A DNA stretch of 64,000 nt from Sphingobacterium sp. (GCA_022712315.1 JALAGS010000116.1:62001-126000); one strand, 5' to 3'. Positions 52,230 through 62,343 are shown, numbered from the stretch's first letter. The notes: a model not told the origin generated them from the sequence alone. Numbers and translations are program-made.

Positions 52230-53687
52230 ATGAAAAGAACAATCTTATGGAGTTTAGTTGCTGCGGGAAGCATTTTACTCAATTCTTGTAATAAATGGCT
52301 GGATTTACAGCCGCAGGATGGAATAACCCGTGCAGAATTTTGGAAAACAAAGGAGGATGTCCATGCTGCCTTAATTGGTATCTATTCTTCCCTTAATTCG
52401 GGACCTGTAGAACAACAATTGTTTACTTGGGGCGAACTTAGGGCCGATCTAGTTGGGTTGACCAGTTATGCAAGTGACGACAACCGCTTGGTAAAGAATT
52501 ATAATATCTTAAGCACAAATGTAATTGCGGACTGGAGTGCTATTTATACTGCGATAAATAATTGTAATCTGCTGATTGATTATGCAGGTCAGGCAAAACA
52601 GGCCGATCCTACTTTTACAGAGGCCGAATACAATACAGATTTGGGGGAAGCCTTAGCTGTCCGCAGCTTTTTGTATTTCTATTTAGTACGCACGTTTCGG
52701 GATATCCCTTTAAAATTAAAAGGAACCTCAAAAGACACCGATATTGTTTCCGTAGGGCAGTCCACTGGCGATGCAGTGCTCAAGCAAATCGAGAAAGATC
52801 TCTTGCAGGCTTTGGATTGGATACCCGAGTACCATGTCAATACCTCGGGTTACAATGCGACAAATGCCGGTCGGGTGACAAGACCCGCGGTACGGGCGAT
52901 GTTGGCTGACGTATATCTATGGCTGGAACAATATGATAAAGTGGAAGAGCAGACCGCAAAAATTTTAGAAACTGGACGATATAGTCTAATTGGCGCAGCA
53001 TTGCCTGAAATTTTTGATGGTGGCACGATAGAAACGATTTGGGAGTTGAGCCATAAAAACTCCAGTGAAAATCCGATGTATAATATTGGTGTGATTGCCC
53101 GTAGACCATTCACAGCCAATGTGGATATCTTGAATAATGAGATCTTTCCATCGAACGAAGGAACAGATATAGATTTATTCGATAGTCGTGGAGAAGGAAT
53201 TCTGTATGGTATGTCGGGAGATCTGAGAAAATACGGTACCGAATCCCCCGACTACTACAATTTTCAGCTCTATCGCGTATCTGACGTCATGTTGATGCGT
53301 GCTGAAGCTTTGGCAGAGCTGGGGCGAGGGACGGAAGCATTGGCACTTCTTGAGGATTTGCGAACCAAGCGTAAAGCCATAAAAGCTACGGATCCGAATA
53401 TTGAAGCGACTGATTTAGAGGGAATCATCTTATTCGTCTTCGCTGAGCGTGCACGTGAACTGACTTTCGAAGGTAAACGTTGGTTTGACCTTTTGCGCTT
53501 GGCAAAGAAAGATAATTATGCAAACATCAATGTCCTAGTAGATCTTGTAACGAAAGTTGTAGACGCTAATGTACGCCAATCGGCAATTAATAAAGTGCGC
53601 GATGTGGACAGCCATTATCTTCCCATTTTGGAAACTGAACTCTTCAAAGACAAACAGTTGAAGCAAAACCCATTTTACCTAAAATAG
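52230..53687 (+). CDS. SusD/RagB-type glycan-binding lipoprotein (pair 2)
   Basis: The 485-residue protein has a lipobox LLNSC with Cys20. The N-terminal segment NKWLDLQPQDGITRAEFWKT and the alanine-rich helices LGEALAVRSFLYFYLVRTFRDIP are SusD hallmarks. The C-terminal ARELTFEGKRWFDLLRLAK motif is also typical. It is shorter than the other two SusD proteins (592 and 611 residues). It delivers ligand to the SusC encoded just upstream and is followed after 6 bp by a FAS1 lipoprotein gene. Confidence 0.92.
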   Translation: MKRTILWSLVAAGSILLNSCNKWLDLQPQDGITRAEFWKTKEDVHAALIGIYSSLNSGPVEQQLFTWGELRADLVGLTSYASDDNRLVKNYNILSTNVIADWSAIYTAINNCNLLIDYAGQAKQADPTFTEAEYNTDLGEALAVRSFLYFYLVRTFRDIPLKLKGTSKDTDIVSVGQSTGDAVLKQIEKDLLQALDWIPEYHVNTSGYNATNAGRVTRPAVRAMLADVYLWLEQYDKVEEQTAKILETGRYSLIGAALPEIFDGGTIETIWELSHKNSSENPMYNIGVIARRPFTANVDILNNEIFPSNEGTDIDLFDSRGEGILYGMSGDLRKYGTESPDYYNFQLYRVSDVMLMRAEALAELGRGTEALALLEDLRTKRKAIKATDPNIEATDLEGIILFVFAERARELTFEGKRWFDLLRLAKKDNYANINVLVDLVTKVVDANVRQSAINKVRDVDSHYLPILETELFKDKQLKQNPFYLK

Positions 53688-53693
53688 ATCGTT

Positions 53694-55499
53694 ATGAAAA
53701 GAAATTTTAGAAAACAATATTGGCTGATAGGGACATGGTTTGTCCTGTTAGTTGCGCTTATATTTTCCTGTCAAAAAGAGAAATATCGAATTTCAACCTC
53801 AGATGAAGTCAATATTACAGGTTATTTGGAAGCACATGAAACTGATTATTCCTTATTGACCGAAATCTTATATCGTTCGAAAACTGCAGGCTATCTTGGT
53901 GCGTATGGTACTTACACACTTTTTGCTCCTAATAATGAGAGCATTAATGCCTGGATCAAAGACAATGGAAAAACTGCATTGAGTGATTTTACAGATGCGC
54001 AGCTATTGGATTTTGTCAAGTACCATGTGGTTAGGGATACAGTAGGCAGCACGCGTTTTACAGATGGGAAAATCAAAACTGCGAGCTTATTAGGTGAATA
54101 TTTATACACAGATGTGCAAAATGGGATTTACCGAATTAATAAGTCTGCAAAAATTATCAGATCGAATATTATCTGTGGTAACGGTATCATTCATTCCATA
54201 AATAAAGTATTAGTTCCACCAGCACAGAGTCTTGCTGAATTGATAGGGAATAATCCTCGTTATTCCATTTTTGCCGAGGCTTTAAAAGAGACTGGGTTTT
54301 ATGATACTTTATATTATCAACGCGGTGTAGCGGTGGCGGATGCTAAACGTTTTCAGACCGCTATTGTTGAGTCCGACTCTGTTCTGCAGCTGCAGGGGAT
54401 CAAAAGTTATGGGGATATGAAAGCAGCCTATTCACAGACGGGTGATGTGAAAAGCCATAAAGATAGCTTGTGGTTATATATGGCCTATCATTTAAGCAAC
54501 GATATCAAATTTTTGGAAGACATCGTTGCTGCAAATACGATCTATACTTTGGCCTCAAAAGAGATTATTTCGACCAAATTATTAGGTGCACAGATCTTAT
54601 TGAATGATGATGTGTTTAATGGGGTTCATGAAGTGGGTGCTGAAATAAACAGATCACAGAGCGATGTGTTGGCATCCAATGGCGTGCTGCATGAGACAAA
54701 ACAAACCTTTAAGATCAAAGTTCGCCAGCAGGTACCGGTGTATTTTGATATAGCAACCTCGCCCGAATTAGTCAATGCACTGGGGAGCGCCTATTTTAAT
54801 AGTTCCAAGGCATTGGTGGCAAATGGTGCAACCATTGCCAATTCTTTTGGCTTTAATAGTTTAACGGTTTCAACCATTGGCACGAACGGATATTATTATT
54901 ATAAAGCCTTAGAAACGAAGCGCCCCTATGCAAATGGAGACCTCTTAAGCCTTTCGCTTTGTGCGAATAATAGTGCGCGGGCAAAATGGATTGAATTTAA
55001 GACTCCATATCTCGTAAAAGGACGGTATAAAGTCTGGATCTGTTATGCCCAGCATGGGGATGCCCCAGAGATTCAGGCAACATTTAATCCTGGAAAAGGA
55101 GATGAACAAATCTTGCCCAATACGATCATACTGAATCAAAGTCTGACCGCTTCGGGTGTTAGCGACCTCGCGAATGCAAACGCGGATAATCTGATGTTGG
55201 CACAGGGCTACAAACGTTACATGGCAACAGTAGGCGATTACAATGCAAATAATATTACCGGTGGACTCAAAGCAAAATCAGGTAGTGAAGCGCCTTTGAA
55301 TGTTGGCCGTTTGGCCGGTATTATCAATGTGGAGACAACTGATCGACATGTCATCCGTTTTGAAGCGATCAAAGATAAAAAATGTGGTAACAATACCGTC
55401 TATCTGGATATGATCCAATTTATACCCGCAGATGATCTTGAGCAGAACTACCCTAGATTTCATCAAATTTCAGGTGAACTTTTTTATAGACCAAAATAA
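53694..55499 (+). CDS. Fasciclin-domain lipoprotein with C-terminal beta-sandwich (DUF5108-like)
   Basis: The 601-residue protein has a lipoprotein signal with Cys26 (LIFSC). FAS1-like segments are seen at about 50-178 (GTYTLFAPNNESINAWIKDNG, NGIIHSINKVLV) and a second, less regular one at about 180-340 (ending NGVLHETKQTFKIK). Residues about 345-600 form a beta-rich region with VKGRYKVWICYAQHG and VYLDMIQFIPADD that resembles carbohydrate-binding sandwiches found in DUF5108 proteins. It is a likely surface-exposed accessory of the SusC/SusD systems. The ligand is unknown. Confidence 0.75.
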   Translation: MKRNFRKQYWLIGTWFVLLVALIFSCQKEKYRISTSDEVNITGYLEAHETDYSLLTEILYRSKTAGYLGAYGTYTLFAPNNESINAWIKDNGKTALSDFTDAQLLDFVKYHVVRDTVGSTRFTDGKIKTASLLGEYLYTDVQNGIYRINKSAKIIRSNIICGNGIIHSINKVLVPPAQSLAELIGNNPRYSIFAEALKETGFYDTLYYQRGVAVADAKRFQTAIVESDSVLQLQGIKSYGDMKAAYSQTGDVKSHKDSLWLYMAYHLSNDIKFLEDIVAANTIYTLASKEIISTKLLGAQILLNDDVFNGVHEVGAEINRSQSDVLASNGVLHETKQTFKIKVRQQVPVYFDIATSPELVNALGSAYFNSSKALVANGATIANSFGFNSLTVSTIGTNGYYYYKALETKRPYANGDLLSLSLCANNSARAKWIEFKTPYLVKGRYKVWICYAQHGDAPEIQATFNPGKGDEQILPNTIILNQSLTASGVSDLANANADNLMLAQGYKRYMATVGDYNANNITGGLKAKSGSEAPLNVGRLAGIINVETTDRHVIRFEAIKDKKCGNNTVYLDMIQFIPADDLEQNYPRFHQISGELFYRPK

Positions 55500-55513
55500 C
55501 AGGATACACAACT

Positions 55514-56980
55514 ATGAAAGCTATAATTTATAAAATTTACCTACTCGTATTGGGCATGTGTTTACTGTCTGCTTGTTCCAAAAATTGGGAGGATCATTTT
55601 GGAGGAGGTGATGCCGATGCTCAAAAAAACTTATATACAATTATTTCCGAGCATGCTGAGTTTTCAACTTTTATGGACCTGCTCAATAAATCGGGCTATG
55701 GTGAATCGTTGAAGGCGTCGAAAAACTATACCTTGATAGTACCAACCAATGAAGCAATTGCCGCAGTGCAGGATCAATATAATTTTTCCGATACTGCGGT
55801 TATCAAGAGCTTCGTTGGCTACCATATTATCAATTCGGTCTATAATGTGAATTCAGGAGCTGATACCGTAAAGGCATTAAACTTCCGAAATAAATATGTG
55901 GAGTTTACGCATGGCACATTTGACGGTGTTGAACCTCTTCAGGGGAATCTGGTGGCGAGCAATGGACTTTATCATGTGGTAGGTCGTCCCTTAAAGCCTC
56001 TTCAGAATATATTTAATCTAGTACGCACCTTTTTTGCCGATACCAAGCAAATTGAGGCTGTGAATTCCTTTGATACAGTGTCCACAGAGGGTGATATTAT
56101 ATATTACAGGTATAGCCCGGTATGGTATACGGAGGTACGTCGCAATATGACTACTGAAAATAAGAAACACACCTATTTCGTAGTAGACGACGAAAATTTT
56201 GAGACCGAGTATGCTAAGTTAAGACCTTTCTATGCGACAGCCTATGAGGAAGGGAATACACTTCATCCTGACAGTACGACTACTTTTTTTACTAAAAAGG
56301 CTTTGTTGCGCGATTTTATTGTAGCGGGAGAATTGGCTACGGATCAACTTACAAATAATCTGATTTCGATAGCGGGAACCAAATTTAGTGTTGACCCCAC
56401 AAATATTATCTCGCGGACAAAGGCCAGTAATGGAGTTGTTTATCGTGTGAAGCGACTTGAGTTTGCACTAGCGGATCAGATCAAGGAAATTAAGGTATTG
56501 GGGGCAAGACCCATCGGTTACAAACAAACGGATAAGCGATCAAATACCTTTTTCAGGGAAAAGCGAGATAATGAAGGAAATTTATACAATGACATTGAAG
56601 TATATGATCATAAGGTTACTTCCTTTTATGTGAAGTATCGCGCTACAGGTATGAACGTTGCTAAATATAAAGTATATGGACGAGCAATTATGGGACTGGC
56701 TGGTGATCCGCAAACAGCGGCATTTCTCCAATATGTCTACTTTTTTGACCCGAAACTTATATCGGTTACCGAGGCGGATTTATACAGACGTCCAGTCGTC
56801 AATAACCTGGGAGCAAACGATACCCGAATGACATTTGATGTACAGCCGCTTAATCATGGAGAAGTTTATTTAGGTGAGGTGACACAAGACCAATATGGTA
56901 ATCTGCCTTTGCTTGTTATGAGCAATGGTACTGGACCTATTATTTTAGAATACCTCCGATTCGTACCGATTATTCAATAA
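55514..56980 (+). CDS. Fasciclin-domain lipoprotein with C-terminal beta domain
   Basis: The 488-residue protein has a lipobox LLSAC with Cys21 and the post-lipobox sequence SKNWEDHFGGG common in this group. Residues about 40-160 form a FAS1 domain (NYTLIVPTNEAIAAVQDQY, NGLYHVVGRPL). A second FAS1-like part ends with NGVVYRVKRLEF at about 312-323. The C-terminal ~150 residues are beta-rich (FYVKYRATGMNVAKYKVYG, YVYFFDP) and could bind glycan. It lies between two SusC/SusD pairs in one operon, 14 bp after the previous FAS1 gene and 14 bp before the next SusC gene. Confidence 0.75.
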   Translation: MKAIIYKIYLLVLGMCLLSACSKNWEDHFGGGDADAQKNLYTIISEHAEFSTFMDLLNKSGYGESLKASKNYTLIVPTNEAIAAVQDQYNFSDTAVIKSFVGYHIINSVYNVNSGADTVKALNFRNKYVEFTHGTFDGVEPLQGNLVASNGLYHVVGRPLKPLQNIFNLVRTFFADTKQIEAVNSFDTVSTEGDIIYYRYSPVWYTEVRRNMTTENKKHTYFVVDDENFETEYAKLRPFYATAYEEGNTLHPDSTTTFFTKKALLRDFIVAGELATDQLTNNLISIAGTKFSVDPTNIISRTKASNGVVYRVKRLEFALADQIKEIKVLGARPIGYKQTDKRSNTFFREKRDNEGNLYNDIEVYDHKVTSFYVKYRATGMNVAKYKVYGRAIMGLAGDPQTAAFLQYVYFFDPKLISVTEADLYRRPVVNNLGANDTRMTFDVQPLNHGEVYLGEVTQDQYGNLPLLVMSNGTGPIILEYLRFVPIIQ

Positions 56981-56994
56981 TAAAGTAAAACGAA

Positions 56995-59900
56995 ATGAGT
57001 TCGATCAAAATAAATTATAAATTAGGTGTTATCTTGTTTATTTCTACCTTGGGAGCGCACCGCAGTTGGGCGCAACAAGATACTGCCGCCCGCACTATAC
57101 AGCAACAAGTTACTTCTGCTTATTCCGTTAAAGGTACTGTCTATGACAGCCAAACCAATAAGCCTATTGCAGGTGCTCGTATAACCTATGGCAGTAACGT
57201 AGCAAAATTGACCGATAGTAAAGGTAATTTCCGTTTAGAACTACCGGTTTCCAATGCAATTGTTGAAGTTTCTTTAGATGGATATATAGCTAAGCAGGTA
57301 CCGGTGTTGCTAGATAAATCGATGAAGGTGGTCTTATACCCTGAGGGGTATCGTTCTTTCTATAAAAAGACGGAGACAGTATTTGGTGATAATGGAGTTT
57401 TAAATAATACAGGCGCAGTCGAAAAGTTGGAACTTAATGCTTGGGAACAGAATTCTGAAACAGTCAATAGCTACCTGCAAGGGAAGCTGGCTGGAGTACA
57501 AGTAACTCGACATTCAGGCACACCTTCTATTGGCGGAAATCTCAATATTCGAGGCCTGCAATCCTTGTATTCCAATAACCAGCCCTTATATATTGTAGAC
57601 GGTATTGTGTATAATGCCGAGCATTTGAGTCCCTCTATAACCACAGGACATCTCAATAATGCATTGCAGCACATTGATGTGCGCGATATTCAAGATATTA
57701 CGGTATTGAAAGACGCTGTCTCCGCTAATATTTATGGCGCCAAATCATCGAATGGAGTTGTGGTCATTAATACGAACCATTCAAAAGAGCTGGCTACGCA
57801 GATCGATCTGCAGGCGACAACAGGATATAATTTCCGTCCAAAACGTATTCCCGTCATGAAGTCTTATGCCTACCGAAGTTATTTGAATGATTTGTTGGCA
57901 ACGAGCACCTACAGTGGTGAGGAAATTGCGAATATGCCTTTCAATAATGATAATCCAAAATTCGATGAATATGCGAAGTATCATAATGAAACGGATTGGC
58001 AGAAAGATGTGCTTAATAATACAGTCGACCAGAATTATTTTCTTCGGGTTACAGGGGGAGACAATATAGCACGGTATGCTTTGTCAGTAGGTTATAACAA
58101 TGAACAGGGTGTTTTGGATAACACAAAGCAAAATCGCTATACGGCACGTTTTAATGGCGACATGAACTTGACCAAGAAATTAACTGCTCAGACCAATATC
58201 TCCATGGGTTATGGGCAGCAAAGCTTGAAGGATCAGGGCTTATCACCAAAGACCAACCCTTTGTTTCTTTCGTTGATTAAGTCTCCATTTTTAAATACGC
58301 ATGATATTGCTCCAGACGGCAGCATTTCACCGAATTATGCCGAAGCTGATTATTTCGGCTATTCCAATCCGATGCAAATCACACAAAATGGGATTAATAA
58401 TAAAAAGGCCTATCGGTTTTTAGGTTCTTTGGTGTTCAACTATGCGTTCAATACAAATTTTAAGTTAAGTAACCTGTCTACCGTGACCTATGATAAAGCG
58501 CAAGAGGATTTCTTTATTCCTAAAAAAGGAGTCGCAAAGGACACGGTAAATAATATGGAAGTTTATAGTCGTCTCGGTACGCAGGTGGCTCGTTATTATT
58601 CAATTTCAAATGATTTGCGTCTGCAATATAATCAGGATCTAGGAACTCAGGGCCGCTTGGAAGCTATTGGTGGAGTCCGGTACCACAAGCATGATTCGGA
58701 ACAAGATTATGCACTAGGCTATAATTCGGCGACCGACCAGCTGGTTAGTATTGGTAACTCAACACCTGCGTCCCGGGTTTATGGCGGCCATATCGGTAAA
58801 TGGGCAAATATGACGGCCTATGCTATGGGTAATTTTAGCTGGAAGAATACTTATATCTTAAATGCATCCATATCGATGGATGGATCTTCCCGCTTTGGAG
58901 ATAAAGCAAAAGGAGGCTTGAAGCTTGCAGATAAGGTGTATGCAGTGTTTCCGGCAGTTGGAGCTGCCTGGTTATTGTCCAATGAGGATTTTTTGAAAGG
59001 AAATAGTGTGGTGTCATTATGGAAACTTCGGGCGAGTTATGGGATTACAGGCAACGATGATATTGGAAATTATGATGCGCGGCAGAATTACATCTCCCAG
59101 AACTTCTTAGGTGTCCAAGGGCTTGTGCGCGATGGTGTTGCCAATCCTTATCTAAAATGGGAGAAAGTTGAAAAAATAAACGTTGGGACAGATCTTTCGT
59201 TGTTGAATGAACGCATCAATTTAGGCGTAGATATCTACCAAAACAAGACAAGTGATATGCTAGCCTATAATTCGGGGAATACTGTGTCTGGAATTAGTTA
59301 CTACCTCTATAATAATGGCTCAATGCGTACACGCGGTATTGACTTCTCCTTGTTTGGACGTATTCTGACCGGCTCCGTCAAATGGGATGCCTCATTGACG
59401 CTAAGTCACTATAAAAGCAAGATCACAGATCTTCCCGAAACATCCTATACACAATATGCCGGTGGAACTTTTGTGAGCGAGAAAGGCGGCGCACCAAATG
59501 CCTTTTATGGGTACCAGTTCAACGGTGTTTATCGTACCAGTGCCGAAGCTACCGCTTCTGGACTAGCAATTTTGGATGCAACAGGCAATAAAATACTTTT
59601 CCAGGCAGGCGATGCGAAGTTTACGGACCGCAACGGCGACAAGATCATTGATGATCGTGATCGCATGATCATAGGTGATCCTAATCCAGATCTGGTGGGC
59701 GGATTTAATAACAGCCTGACCTATAAAAATTGGAAATTCGGTGCATTGGTGACATTCAGCTTAGGCAATGATATTTATAACTATACACGGGCGCAACTAG
59801 AGTCGGGAAGTACATTTTATAATCAGACAGAACTCTTACAAAATAGATGGCGGGCGGAGGGCCAGGAAACCGATGTACCTCGCGTTGCGCTCAACGATCC

Positions 59901-60174
59901 AATGGGAAATAGTCGATTTTCAAATCGGTGGATAGAAGACGGTTCATATGTTCGGCTTCGTCAGCTTTCCGTTGAGTACGGCATTCCGGTAAATAAACGA
60001 ATCATCAAATACGTCCGTCTATATGGTACTGCCAATAACTTGTTGACTTTTAGTAAGTATTTAGGTTATGATCCTGAATTTGCTCAGTCTGCTGATGTTT
60101 TTCATCAAGGGGTTGATGTGACGCTGGAACCCATCGTTCGCTCTGTGCAGCTGGGATTGAGGATCGGTCTATAA
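56995..60174 (+). CDS. SusC/RagA-type TonB-dependent outer-membrane transporter (pair 3)
   Basis: The 1059-residue protein has a signal peptide (about 1-26, ending SWA), a carboxypeptidase-like domain (KGTVYDSQTNKPIAGARITY, about 48-67), and a plug with YIVDGIVYN and DAVSANIYGAKSSNGVVVI. The barrel ends in SVQLGLRIGL. The usual TonB-box-like EEVVV stretch before the plug is not obvious; the region reads RSFYKKTETVFGDNG. That deviates from pairs 1 and 2 and suggests a diverged energising segment. It pairs with the SusD encoded 14 bp downstream. Confidence 0.9.
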   Translation: MSSIKINYKLGVILFISTLGAHRSWAQQDTAARTIQQQVTSAYSVKGTVYDSQTNKPIAGARITYGSNVAKLTDSKGNFRLELPVSNAIVEVSLDGYIAKQVPVLLDKSMKVVLYPEGYRSFYKKTETVFGDNGVLNNTGAVEKLELNAWEQNSETVNSYLQGKLAGVQVTRHSGTPSIGGNLNIRGLQSLYSNNQPLYIVDGIVYNAEHLSPSITTGHLNNALQHIDVRDIQDITVLKDAVSANIYGAKSSNGVVVINTNHSKELATQIDLQATTGYNFRPKRIPVMKSYAYRSYLNDLLATSTYSGEEIANMPFNNDNPKFDEYAKYHNETDWQKDVLNNTVDQNYFLRVTGGDNIARYALSVGYNNEQGVLDNTKQNRYTARFNGDMNLTKKLTAQTNISMGYGQQSLKDQGLSPKTNPLFLSLIKSPFLNTHDIAPDGSISPNYAEADYFGYSNPMQITQNGINNKKAYRFLGSLVFNYAFNTNFKLSNLSTVTYDKAQEDFFIPKKGVAKDTVNNMEVYSRLGTQVARYYSISNDLRLQYNQDLGTQGRLEAIGGVRYHKHDSEQDYALGYNSATDQLVSIGNSTPASRVYGGHIGKWANMTAYAMGNFSWKNTYILNASISMDGSSRFGDKAKGGLKLADKVYAVFPAVGAAWLLSNEDFLKGNSVVSLWKLRASYGITGNDDIGNYDARQNYISQNFLGVQGLVRDGVANPYLKWEKVEKINVGTDLSLLNERINLGVDIYQNKTSDMLAYNSGNTVSGISYYLYNNGSMRTRGIDFSLFGRILTGSVKWDASLTLSHYKSKITDLPETSYTQYAGGTFVSEKGGAPNAFYGYQFNGVYRTSAEATASGLAILDATGNKILFQAGDAKFTDRNGDKIIDDRDRMIIGDPNPDLVGGFNNSLTYKNWKFGALVTFSLGNDIYNYTRAQLESGSTFYNQTELLQNRWRAEGQETDVPRVALNDPMGNSRFSNRWIEDGSYVRLRQLSVEYGIPVNKRIIKYVRLYGTANNLLTFSKYLGYDPEFAQSADVFHQGVDVTLEPIVRSVQLGLRIGL

Positions 60175-60188
60175 AAATTTAATATACT

Positions 60189-62024
60189 ATGTTTATCACA
60201 TACAGAAAATATTCGAAATATTCGCTTTGGGCCATATTGGCCTGTAGCCTTTCTTTTACATCTTGTAAGAAAGCATTGGATTTCTCTCCCGAAGATAAAT
60301 TGGACAGTTCAAAAATGTACAATACGCTTGCCGATGCTGATGCGGTGGTGCTCGGGATTTATGGGCAAGTAGCAGGATTAGGTGAACGTTATATTGTCCT
60401 GAACGAATTAAGGGCCGATCTCATGGACGTCACACAAAATGCAAATCCCTATTTGCAGCAAGTTTCCAACCATGAAGTAGCAGAAGATAATCCTTATGCC
60501 GATCCATCTGCTTTTTATAAAATTATCTTCAATTGCAATGATGCCTTGAAGAACTTCAAGGTGATGGAGCGGCAGGGTAAGCTGAGCAATACCGAATTTA
60601 ATCAGCGTTATTCTGACCTCGCTATGCTGCGTGCATGGTTGTATTTACAATTAGGGATCCACTTTGGAGATGTTCCCTATATCAAAAATACAATAGAAAG
60701 TGTTGATGAGATTAAAAGTTTGGAAAACTATCCGAAAACAACTTTTGATCATTTGGTCGATTCTCTGATCAATGACACAAAAGATTTGCCATATCAAGAC
60801 CCTTATGCCTATCCGACAGGCAGCACATTGGTTTTTACGACAGATGGCGCGAGCACACAGAAGGTGTTCATCAGCAAGGCCCATGTCCTCGGCGAACTCT
60901 ATCTTTGGAAAGGAAACTATTATGAAGCGGCAAAGACTTATAAAAGATTGCTGTCTGCCGAAGACAATAACAGTAATATTGATTATCTGTTCAATTTCAA
61001 TCGTATTGGCTGGAGCTACTTTAATGTAAGTTTTGCAAGAGCACAGGAGGGGGCATCTTTGGTAAATTCTTTAACAGCAGGCTGGCGAAGTATGTTTGCG
61101 CTATCGAATACGGTACGGGAATGGAATTCCGAATGGAACTGGTCTATTCCATACCATAACTCTTTTGCTCCTGGAAATCCTTTTATAGATCTATTTTCTA
61201 AGTCAGGAAAATATGCACTTAAGCCCTCTCAAAAGGTGATTGATTTATGGAATTCACAGACCAATAATGCGGGTATTCCCTGGGATCCCCGGAGTAAGCT
61301 ATCTTATGAAGTTGCTGCAAATGGTGATCCTGTGATTACAAAATTTACGGATAATTCAGGGGATTTATTGAGCTTGTTAAATAAAGGCGGTCGTTGGAAT
61401 ATCAATCGAGCCGCAGGGGCGCATCTTCGCTTTGCAGAAGCTGCTAATCGTGATGGTCAGGGCCGTTTGGCCTATGCATTGGCAAACTGGGGGCTGATCA
61501 GTACCTTCTATTATGGCGCTTTTACGAAAGACGGTGGTATTATACCTGGCAATTTTTTTGAATTGGAGTCGGAGATAACCCATGAAGGATTTGGGACGAA
61601 TAGAACCACTTTTGCCGAATCCTCGCCCTATTATTTTGACGCACGCGACAATGCGAGTATCGTACGTGGGGTGTGGTATCGGAATTCGGGAATCCGTGGA
61701 CGGGCTACTATGCCGCGTTGGCAATTCCCAGGCATTGAATATGGACCAGGTACAGTAAGTGGTTACGGAAGCATGATGACCGCTTTTAATGTGCCGCAAG
61801 CTGATCTGGAAGATAAGATCGTAGAAGAATCTGCTCTTGAGTTAGCCTTCGAAGGCGAACGTTGGTCCGATCTGATGCGTATAGCAAAACGCCGTCATGA
61901 TCCAGCTTTCCTAGCCGATAAAGTCTATGAGAAATTGGTGAAAGCGAATAACCCCAAAGCTGGAGCAGTACGTAGCAAGTTGATGGATATGAACAATTGG
62001 TATTTGCCTTTTAAATTACGGTAA
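60189..62024 (+). CDS. SusD/RagB-type glycan-binding lipoprotein (pair 3)
   Basis: The 611-residue protein has a lipobox FTSC with Cys26 and the start KKALDFSPEDKLDSSKMY. The helical scaffold includes RYSDLAMLRAWLYLQLGIHFGDVPY and the C-terminus has ALELAFEGERWSDLMRIAKRRHDP, both typical of SusD. It ends the seven-gene FAS1/SusC/SusD operon; a terminator follows 35 bp later. The ligand is not readable, but the GH51 arabinofuranosidase gene downstream suggests arabinose-containing pectin. Confidence 0.92.
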   Translation: MFITYRKYSKYSLWAILACSLSFTSCKKALDFSPEDKLDSSKMYNTLADADAVVLGIYGQVAGLGERYIVLNELRADLMDVTQNANPYLQQVSNHEVAEDNPYADPSAFYKIIFNCNDALKNFKVMERQGKLSNTEFNQRYSDLAMLRAWLYLQLGIHFGDVPYIKNTIESVDEIKSLENYPKTTFDHLVDSLINDTKDLPYQDPYAYPTGSTLVFTTDGASTQKVFISKAHVLGELYLWKGNYYEAAKTYKRLLSAEDNNSNIDYLFNFNRIGWSYFNVSFARAQEGASLVNSLTAGWRSMFALSNTVREWNSEWNWSIPYHNSFAPGNPFIDLFSKSGKYALKPSQKVIDLWNSQTNNAGIPWDPRSKLSYEVAANGDPVITKFTDNSGDLLSLLNKGGRWNINRAAGAHLRFAEAANRDGQGRLAYALANWGLISTFYYGAFTKDGGIIPGNFFELESEITHEGFGTNRTTFAESSPYYFDARDNASIVRGVWYRNSGIRGRATMPRWQFPGIEYGPGTVSGYGSMMTAFNVPQADLEDKIVEESALELAFEGERWSDLMRIAKRRHDPAFLADKVYEKLVKANNPKAGAVRSKLMDMNNWYLPFKLR

Positions 62025-62059
62025 AACTGCGATAAGTTTGGATTATTGATTTAATGGTT

Positions 62060-62092
62060 AAGGGTCTGCTTTGTGCAGGCCTTTTTCTTTTT
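62060..62092 (+). terminator. Intrinsic terminator of the FAS1/SusC/SusD operon
   Basis: AAGGGTCTGC (62060-62069) pairs with GCAGGCCTTT (62075-62084) over ten positions, with G-U pairs. The loop is TTTGT, and the run TTTTTCTTTTT lies at its 3' side. Confidence 0.75.
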
Positions 62093-62285
62093 CTTTGATG
62101 TTGAACATGAGACTGCAGGATAGTGAATTCGAAACTGTTTAATATCATTGTGTGGAGATAGCGGTTGTTGGCGATAATCGATAATTTATGAACTTCTATC
62201 AACACTTATGCAAAACTAGTGGTGGTCGGTAAAAGCGTGTATAATCGTAACATGTCAATGACAGTGCAATCTTTTGATAATGCCA

Positions 62286-62319
62286 TTTGCGTTTTATAAA
62301 TGTAAGTTTTACATTTATA
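62286..62319 (+). promoter_or_regulatory. Promoter with overlapping 11-bp dyad upstream of the GH51 gene
   Basis: TTTG (62286-62289) and TACATTTA (62310-62317, 7 of 8 match to TAnnTTTG counting N as match) are 20 bases apart. The dyad TATAAATGTAA (62295-62305) / TTACATTTATA (62309-62319), with the 3-base spacer GTT, covers the -7 element. It ends 24 bases before the ATG. A regulator bound there would block the promoter; this is inference. Confidence 0.5.
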
Positions 62320-62343
62320 GATATTTCTGATTAATTATAACCA

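Larger units (their letters stand above)
62025..62343. other. Intergenic region between SusD (pair 3) and the GH51 gene
   Basis: These 319 bases contain no supported gene. They hold the operon terminator (62060-62092), about 190 AT-rich bases without recognised features, and a promoter with an overlapping dyad (62286-62319) close to the GH51 start. Confidence 0.6.
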
